From Bemisia tabaci (taxonomy: Eukaryota; Arthropoda; Insecta; Hemiptera; Aleyrodidae): DNA of 64,000 bases. Positions within the stretch are counted from its first letter, which is position 1. Each line of letters opens with the position of its first letter. The notes beneath the pieces were generated by a model. It saw only the letters and a list, made by a program, of their open reading frames with translations, did no database searches and was not told the DNA's origin. Shown piece after piece: positions 34,101 through 43,100 of the stretch. The stretch is from positions 6,448,001-6,512,000 of the forward strand of contig NC_092801.1 in assembly GCF_918797505.1 (NCBI RefSeq). The letters are read 5' to 3'. The translations under genes were made by a program, and so were the position numbers.

Positions 34101-37100
34101 GAACACCTTAAAAATCGATTCTTTACCATAGGTTTAAATGGCGTAACGATCGATATATCACAATTCACGCCACGCCACTGGTGCACATCGTTCCTTTTAG
34201 CATGAATACGGCCAAGTGGCATGTTGTATATAAATTTTAGTTCCTACCTATTTTCTCCCAATTATTTTCGGCAAGATCCTCAAGTCCAAGTTGCCTGAAA
34301 AAGTCGATATTCCACCCTTTCTTCTCATTGGCGTCTATCTGATAAGTCCAAGCACAAGTCATTGTGCACGAAGATCTGGAATCAGCAGGAAGGACACGTC
34401 GACGGTATAAAGATCTCGATAGACAACCGAATATTCCCGAACCAATGGAGATGTTGCATGTGTGAGGAATTTAATTGCGATTTGACTGTTGATTCTTAAG
34501 AGAAAGTTCGCGAGAAATACGATGGTGCCACTGGTTTCCTCTGAAATCAACTCCCAAGCTCAAAAAAAGCTCTCAAGTCGAGGCCAAAATGGAGGGGATA
34601 TCCCACGCTATCCTGAGAGTCCACCTCTCCATCAAGACAAACTCTCCATGCAAAGATAGGGAGCAAATACATTGACAGGGCTGCCACTTTATTTGGGGAC
34701 TCAAACATTGAAAACACGGCATCACTGCTATGTACTTGCTCTCTATCTTCGCACGGAGAGTTTGTCTTGATGTAGAGGTGGACTCTCATGGCATAGCGTG
34801 GGATATCCCCTCCATTTTGGCCTCAATTTGAGAGCTTTTTTTGAGCTTGAGAGTTGATTTCAGAGAAAACCAGTGGCACCATCGTGTTTCTCGCGAACTT
34901 TTACAAAAGAATCAACGGTCAAATTGCACATTCCTCACACATGCAACATCTCCATTACCATCAAAGTGACGGGAGCCATCAGTCTTAAACTCATTAATTA
35001 GCTTAATTTTAAAATGAAAACTTGGCAGAAATATTTCCCGTGGCAGGAAATGATGAATGGTGGCACTACATTCTGATCTTACTTAGAACAAAATAGTGCG
35101 GCCTAAGACGCGTTTATTTGTATTGAACACATTTTTTGGGAAAGCCCTGTCAACATTACCAGCAAAAGTTCACGGAACTTTGCGCGAAAGTTAAGTCTCG
35201 TAAACCTATCTCTGTGTGGACAAGGCCTTCCATTCATAAGTAATGAACAAAAAAATTATGAAAGAACAAACATAAATGTGGATTAATGATTTTAACTTCC
35301 GTCGCCGCGCCGCGCAGACCGCACCGTGTTTGGCGCAATGCGTGAAGTATTCCGACAGTCTTGTTGGCGCTATGCGTTTCACGCTGATCGCACTGTTTGC
35401 CGCAATGCGTGAAGTATTTGTGCAGTCATGTAGGGGCTAATATGTGTTACATGCCGATCGCCGCGCCGAGGGCCTCTCCTTTTCATCTCAAGTCCTCGTC
35501 ATCGTCTCTCTCTGCGCGGCGCAGCTCCAGGCCAAATTACGTGTTTGGTTTCTCTCTTAACTTGACTAATGAAAGGTGATGTCTCTCGTACCACCGAAAG
35601 ACGAACAAATTAGAAATTACTATACTTTAACTCTCAGGAAATAAGTCGCGCCGTTCCAGGCCAAATTGTGTGTTTGGTTTCTCTCTTACCTCGACTAATT
35701 AAAGGTGCTGTCTCTTGTATCACTGAAAGATGACAAAAGTAGAAATCACTATACTCTCAGAAAATTAGAGATTTTTTTGCCTTTTCTAGTTTGTAATTTT
35801 ATTTCTAAATTCGAAGTTTCTATACCTACATTTAAACAAATTTCAAAATTTCCCGCCCCCTATAGATTTGCCGCCATGGGCCGCGGCCCATGTTACCACC
35901 CCCTTAATCCGGCCCTGCTTCTAGAGGAAAACAAGGTGTATATGATAGGCATGGAGAACAAGGTCCACAAGCGCAGTTTTTGCTATTTCGAGAGAGTCGT
36001 GTTTGAAGTTTCGAAATTACATGAATCTTTATGGCGGAGGAAAAAAACTGACTTTTTGATGCTTAAAAATTGGATTAGGGAGCTAATTTTTCACAGCGTA
36101 TGCATTAAGACTAGCATTACTTGAAATCATTAATATCTCAATTTTTTCAAAAACTGCACTTAATGCGCCTTGTCCTCCAAGCCCCTCATATAATTAACAA
36201 TGGAGGATAAAGACGGTGAGGCCCCTTGTAGAGTAGGCAAATTTTAAAGGTCAATCGAATGTCTCCGAGTTAAATTTTGTAAAAAGCACGATGATGCCAC
36301 TAATTCTGCTGAAAATAATAGCTCTCAGGCTCCTAACAGATGTGATGGATGTAACACAGTCAGGCAAAAACGCGCTCTCAGGTGGGAGAAAAAGTAAATA
36401 ATTATACCAAAGCCCAGATGTGTTAATTTTGTGTCATATTGGCTGAGAATGTTTAAAAATTCAGGAAATTGACCCACTAAAAAAATTATAGTCCAGAAAT
36501 TATCAATTAATCCCTCGACTAGCGAATCATCCTCCAAAGGAGTCGACCGTAAATTACGTCACCCATTTCCCCGACTTTTTGACCTGTCTCTCCTCCTTTG
36601 TCACATACATATTACTTACTTTCAGGACCCCCCCTTCCCCTCCCATGGATGGGTGAGACGTAATTTGGACCGCGTTTAACAGAAAGGAACCAAGCCACAT
36701 CCAAATTTAACTGGGCACTTTAATTTTTTACGAGAGAACCTTTGTGCGGATTCCTTGGAAATTTTAAGAAATTTGGTTCACATTGTTGTGTTGCTCCAAA
36801 ATCCGCACAGCCGTTTTCATGTATGAAATTAAATTGCCCGATTAAATTTCGCAATAGCTGATGTTGCTCGGTTCCTTTCTTTTTTAATGCGGTCCATTTA
36901 TGGAAGGACCCAAAGTGGTGAGGTATTACTTGAATAATGCTACTGATTTTCTGTAAAATTGACTGACGCAAGTTCTAGAGATCTGTTAACATCATTATCA
37001 AAAACCGACCTAGAAAAAGCTCCGGTGGCTCTCCAAGTGAGGAAGTCTGGCAACTCGAAGAAATGGCCGGCCTGCGTCCAACACTTGACGAACATCTGCC

Positions 37101-40100
37101 TCTTCAACCACATGAGTTTCGGGGTGGCCATTTCGGGGGACATCTTCCCCCCGAGGGTCTGGAGGACAGCGTGGTGCAGTTTGTTGATGAGCTCTGTCTC
37201 GCCCACCGCTCTGTGGTCCATCCACAGGATTATGTTCTGATCCGGTTCACCTACGATGCATGTCGAAATCGAAAAATTGCATGAAAAGTCTAATCGAACG
37301 ACGCACAGGGGATCGAGTCAATAAGGAAGCTCGGACAAAATTTGGAACTTTTAAAAGCTTATAACTCCGTTTATACAAAACTTTGAGATTTTAAAAATAG
37401 CTCATTTGGTTTCCTCGTGAAATTATCTTCTGAATGCACCCTTTATAATGGACCACTAGACAAGGTACGAATTTAAGCAATCTGATACATGTTTCTTAAT
37501 CAGAATTTCACGTAGAACACGATTCACACAACGGAAATTACTGAAACCAACTCCTAACAAAGATATTAACGTTTTTATTTCACATTGGCTACAAGGAATT
37601 CGAACTGCCCGCTCACAAGAAACTCAAAGCTCTACGCGAGTCAAATCGCGCACTACAACGGTTTCTGCGAGCCTCTAAATCGAGCAGTGTTCATATCCCA
37701 TCATGTGTTGTTCAAACTATTAGCAATTTGCTATAGCTGAGCCAAAGCGTCAAGATCGCGGTTGCCAGACTTTTACATCGCAGAGACTGTCATGATAACG
37801 TTTTAGCGCGCGATGTGAATCACGTAGAGCATTGAGTTTTCATGAGCGGGTGGTTGAATTCACGCATCAAGAATCATCAAATATCTTCGTAAGGAGTTAA
37901 TTTTGGTAATTTTCTATGTGCGCATCGTGTTTTACGTGAAATTTTAGTTACGAAACATGTAACAGAATGCTGAAATTCGTACCTTGTCTAGTGGTCCATT
38001 CAAAATAAGACGAAAAAACATCAACATTTTCAGTTTTAGTCCAAAATGGGCCTGTTGCAAACTTTTGCTAGAGCAAAACTAAGAGTTGTTTCTCACAGAA
38101 AATGCCTCAAAAATCACGATGAGCGCATCGGCAAAGTCTGAAATGCACTCATAACTTCACAATCTGTGTAAGAAATTTGCGGTTTTTTGAGCTTCCCGCT
38201 TCGAAAACGATACTACAGTACAGGTGAACATTTTGTTAGAGGAGTCGTTCCTTTGGCGGCAATACTCATCATGGCCGACGCCAGTCCGCCAAAACACGTG
38301 TGATGGGACGAGATAACACCTGAACAGGATTAAACCAGATAACAATCGGCGTTTACGTCCATATTTTCCTCGCCCGCCTAAATTGACCTTGAGCTCTCCT
38401 CGAATTACGCGAGGAACTGCGCAAGCGTCGGCCATGATGAATATTGCCGACGATGGAGCGACTCCTCTAACAAAATGTTCACCTGTGCAGTAGTATCGTT
38501 TTTGAAGCGGGAAGCTCAAAATAACGCAAATTTCTCTCGCAGATTGTGAATTTATGGGTGCATTTCAGACTTTGCCGATGCGCTCATCGTGATTTTTGAG
38601 GCACAATCTATAGGAAACAACTCTTCATTCTGCTCTAGCAAAAGTTTGCAACAGGCCCATTTCATGTCCGACCTTTGCAATTGACTCCCTACACTGTGCG
38701 ACGTAAATGAGACACGAGGGAATAATATCGGTGGCCTAAGGTCTTGTCTCCACGGGACGTTTCATGGGATTTGTCCCAGGGAAAAATCTCATTTGCGAGG
38801 TTGGGAGAAATATTGAGTTAGTTAATACTAATCACAGTACCAACTAAGAGTCATTAAGGAGTCACAGGAACGACCTAAAAATAAGAAGAAGACATTTTGT
38901 TGTGTTTTTCAACTGGAATATGGTCCAGAAGTTTCATTCCTGCGATTTTAACTTGGGCAAAATCCCGTGAAACGTCCCGTGGAGACAAGGCGTTAGTGCG
39001 ACACCATCTGGATCGCATTTAAAAAAAGGACCAGCGCGATTAGGTACAGTGTTGCTTCTTTACTCATAATTATTATCTTCAAAAAAAACCTCCCAGAATA
39101 CTGCCGTGCTAAGGAAAACGCCGTATGAACGTTCGAGAGTTGCAAAATTTCCTTCGATAAAATGCTTATTTTTGAGGAAAGCTAGGAATATTTCGCCTTC
39201 AAATTTTCAGGAGCTGCAGGTAAAATTGCAAACAAAGTTATCTGAAAAATTGGAGAAAAAATATTCACAAATTTCCCCGAAAATGCTCGATTTTCCTAAG
39301 GAAATTCGGCAACGCCTGAAGGTTCATACGGTGTTTTTCCGTAGCACGTTAGAATAGCAAAACGGTTTTTTCCCTCAGCAAAAAAATTGTTAATTAAAGG
39401 AAAATTATTGTGTAAATTTTAATACTGTACAATAGTGTACATATATGTTGTATTTTTAAAAGAAAAAAAGAAGTTGCACAATTTTGAAAACGCTGTAATT
39501 GCGCTGGTTTCTTTTGGCCAAATGCGATCCATCTATCATGATTGCGATGTTTCAAAATCTCCGCTCCCCTTTCAATTTCTCGAAGAAAAGCAAGGCAACC
39601 TTATAGCTTGAATTTCATTCATGTAAAATAAATTCTGGTGACAAAGATGAAAAATTAAGGAAGTTTTGAAGAACTTAGGTTGATCAGTTTTCCAAGGAGA
39701 AAATAAAGCACACTGAAAAAAAATTCTCGGCGTTTTTACGAAGGTCCGTTGGTACCTTTACCGTCTCACTTTTTTTACCAATTATTGGTAATTTTACCAA
39801 GACAGACTGGTACGCTTACCCAAAACCCGGTATTTTTACTGTTTTTTCCAGGTAAGAATACCACTTTTATTGGTAATCAACTCCCGGTAATTTTGCCATT
39901 TTATCTCGGTAATTCTACCACAGTCGATAAAAAGTATTGGCGTTTTTATTAAGGTCCAGTAAAATTACCGAGAATCTTCAATAATTTTACCGAGATTTCT
40001 TGGTAAAATTACCAATTCCATAAATGGTAATTTTACCCAGAAAAAACTGGGATCAAATAGAACCCTGAATTCTTGGTAATTTTACCCTTTTCTTAGTAAA

Positions 40101-43100
40101 TACACCGAGATTTGTTTTTCAGTGTACGAGAGGGAGTTTGAAACGTCGGGACTTTGCAAACTCCGTCCCGCTAGTATGTCCGCGGAAATACGTGGTTTTG
40201 CACTTTGGCCATTCTGCCGTGCCGAGGAAGAACGCCGTATAAACCTTCAGGCGTTGCCAAATTTCCATTTATAAAACACGAATTTCCTAGTAAATTTATG
40301 AATATTTTTCTTCCAATTTTTCATACAGTTTTCCTCGCAATTCCACCAAAAAGTCCTGAAAATTTTAGGGGAAAATATGTATACCTTTCCTCAGAAATAA
40401 ACATTTTTCCGAAGGAAATATGGCAACTCTTGAATGTTCATACGGCGTTCTTCCTTGGTACGGCAGCCTTGATACCCAACCCTGGCAATCAGTAGCAAGT
40501 TCTGCCGTGATAGCAAAGAGAGCCGTAAGTGCAAAATTTTCGAAATCGAGTTTTCTTCAAAATTCGTCTGAACTCTTTTAGATGAAATTACTGAGACAAC
40601 TAAAACAGTAAAATTCATCCTAATTTAATGAAAACGAGACGTATGAAAAAGCCGTAAGTGCACAAAAAATGACATAGTTTTTTTCAAGACAGCCGTAAGT
40701 GCATGAGAGCCAATGAAAACAGTGCTTTCCAGTAAAGGGCCGCCCTCTTCTGCCAATTTCTAACCTGCAAATGTGTTTGTTGTGCGTCCTAAACGCAACC
40801 ACGAAAGCATGCAGAAGGTAGCACTTACGGCTGTCTTGCCTAACAATAACCTAGCATGAAAATGAAAAATACCCTTTTTATGTAATGGAAATAAAATCAG
40901 TCGATTTTGAATCATCCACTCGATTTCTAGGAGTCTTCCGGACGATTAGTGGCAATTTGACAAAGAACGGAGGCTTCTTTCAATAAAATGTTCTTGTCAG
41001 AAGTTTCTGAGCCCGTTTTCTCAAAACTTCATTTTTGCATTTGCTGCTCTCTTCGCTAGCACGGCAGAGTTGCACGCGACTTGCGAGTATCCACGTCAGA
41101 AAGAACCATCTCGGCTCGGAGCGCCTTCAATGTTTAAAGATACTTTACGCTTTGCCTCGCACCTGCCCGACAATAGATGTATAAACCACTGGACAAGGTA
41201 CTAATTCAAGTATTGGGATATTGTTATCGTCAATATTTCACGTAAAATACGATTTGCATAACAAAGTTTACTGGAAGCAACTCGTAATCAAGATTTTAAC
41301 ATTTTTTCCCCAACGCATAAATTCTAACTTTCCGCTCATTTAAAAAAAAAGAAGAGAAAAGAAAAAAAAGAGAGAAAAAAAAATCCATTTGAGTTAAATC
41401 GCACTTTGAACGTTACATTACGGGGTGCCACACACGGGAGGGATGAGGCGCCCAAAAGTGAGGCTCTGCTGCGCGCGCACGTCGCATGTTTGGATTGTAA
41501 TTTCGCGGCAGATTCGAACCCAAGGGGCGAGTTCCATAATACATTCTTCTCAAATGCACAGTATTAAGCTTTTATTCATTGGATTTATGTCTACTTTTTT
41601 AGAGTAAAATAATGTCTGCATTTTGAAGAATTACATTATTTGTCAGGCTTATATCCTTCTTTTTGCGATTATATTGAAATGTGTTAAAGCAAACTCTGGG
41701 GGTTTGCTAATACTTTCGTTAAAATAATATGTTTTAGGCCAATCAGTGCTTTACAAACACTTAATTTATACTCAAAGGTCCAAAAATGAATCAGAAGCTA
41801 CCGTGGAGGACAAAACAAACCGAGTCAAAGATTTTTCTAAGTAAAAAATTCAAAATGTAATAATTCATACAAATTACGAATTCAACAAATATTGCCATTA
41901 ATACTTTAATCATCACTTAATCAGAATACTGCTTCTTGAGCACACTGATGGCCTAAGTCCAAAAACATGCATTTTGGATTCAAGACGTTAGTCATTTTCC
42001 AACATGTTTATTTTTTCTAAGGAGAAATGATCCCAGTTTTCTCTTTTAATTTCCGTTGATTTCTCTTCAAGACAGAAAGAATATCCTGTAAAAATTTCAG
42101 ACAGTAACAATGGTGTTTTTCTGCAAAGATACTCAGGAGACACATACATTATTAAACTTAGTAATTGAGGTAGGTACCTATGTGTTTCTAAATGTAGGTA
42201 CGCTATAGCAATAGACTTATGCCTATAATCATAATTATAGCGGGTGCAGGTACCTATTGCTTTTATCGAGGAAATATTGTTTGAGATTTTTGAAGCTTAA
42301 GGATTTAGAAAAGAGACGAGAAAGTGCTAAAATAAAATTGAACGTATTTATGCTGAGAAGAATTATGCGAAAATAAATCGAATCAAGAGGATCTATGTGC
42401 ATAGGGCTCACAAGCTACACTAATCTTTTTGCTTTCACTCATTTGCACATATTTCCTTGTAGCATAAATACGTCCAATTCTCTTTTCCAGACAGCTCACA
42501 AATGAATTTCCTTCAATCTTATATTCTCTCAAATTAACAATTCGTGTAGCAGTAAGGATGAAAGGCTAACAGTAAAATGGAAAAGAAATTTCGTAGCAGG
42601 GTACCAAAATATCAGAGAGAGAGAGCAAAGCTGGCATCAGAGGAGCCCACTGCCCAGTCCTTCTCGAGAGGCTCCCCCCCCCCCCCCCCCCCACAAAAGA
42701 AACATCCCACAGCATCATTGTTGCGGTTTTTCTTCTTTTTTTGAGGGAGCGACCTGGGAGCGTATCCTCCCCCTCCCTTCCACGAAAAGTTCTGCCAGCT
42801 TCATCCATGTGAAAGTTAAGAGCAAGCGAGTTAAAGTAAAGAATCTTCGCCAAGACATTCCCTTGTAGTAAGAACTTTAAAAAATCTCCTAAAAATTGTA
42901 AATTTTAATCACTAAACTCACTATAAAACTGTTAAAATTTACGGAGAAGGAAACCCTGTTTACGTATGGATTTACGAGAGGTTAAATTTAATTAAAGTAA
43001 TCGTGATTAAAACTCAGGGCTTTTTTTACTTTAATACTGTGCATTTGAGAAGAATGTATTATGGAACTCGCCCCTTGGGTTCGAATCTGCCGCGAAATTA

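Larger units (their letters stand above)
37301..38701. mobile_element. MITE family F copy 3, host of two nested elements
   Basis: Left end ACGCACAGGGGATCGAGTCA and right end ATTGACTCCCTACACTGTGCG. Between them lie family C copy 1 and a 617-bp fold-back. The short host pieces (37301-37446, 38001-38043, 38661-38701) align with the uninterrupted 45643 copy. Confidence 0.72.

Noticed and set aside
37010..37225. Alternative-frame open readings over FGGY exon 3
   Set aside because: Shadows of a conserved exon; only the frame with WMDHRA and GHFFELPDF matches the kinase family.
41500..41530. tRNA B-box-like CAGATTCGAACCC as part of a tRNA or SINE
   Set aside because: It lies inside the terminal inverted repeat of the Mutator-like element and recurs inverted at ~43080. 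No A box is at a suitable distance.
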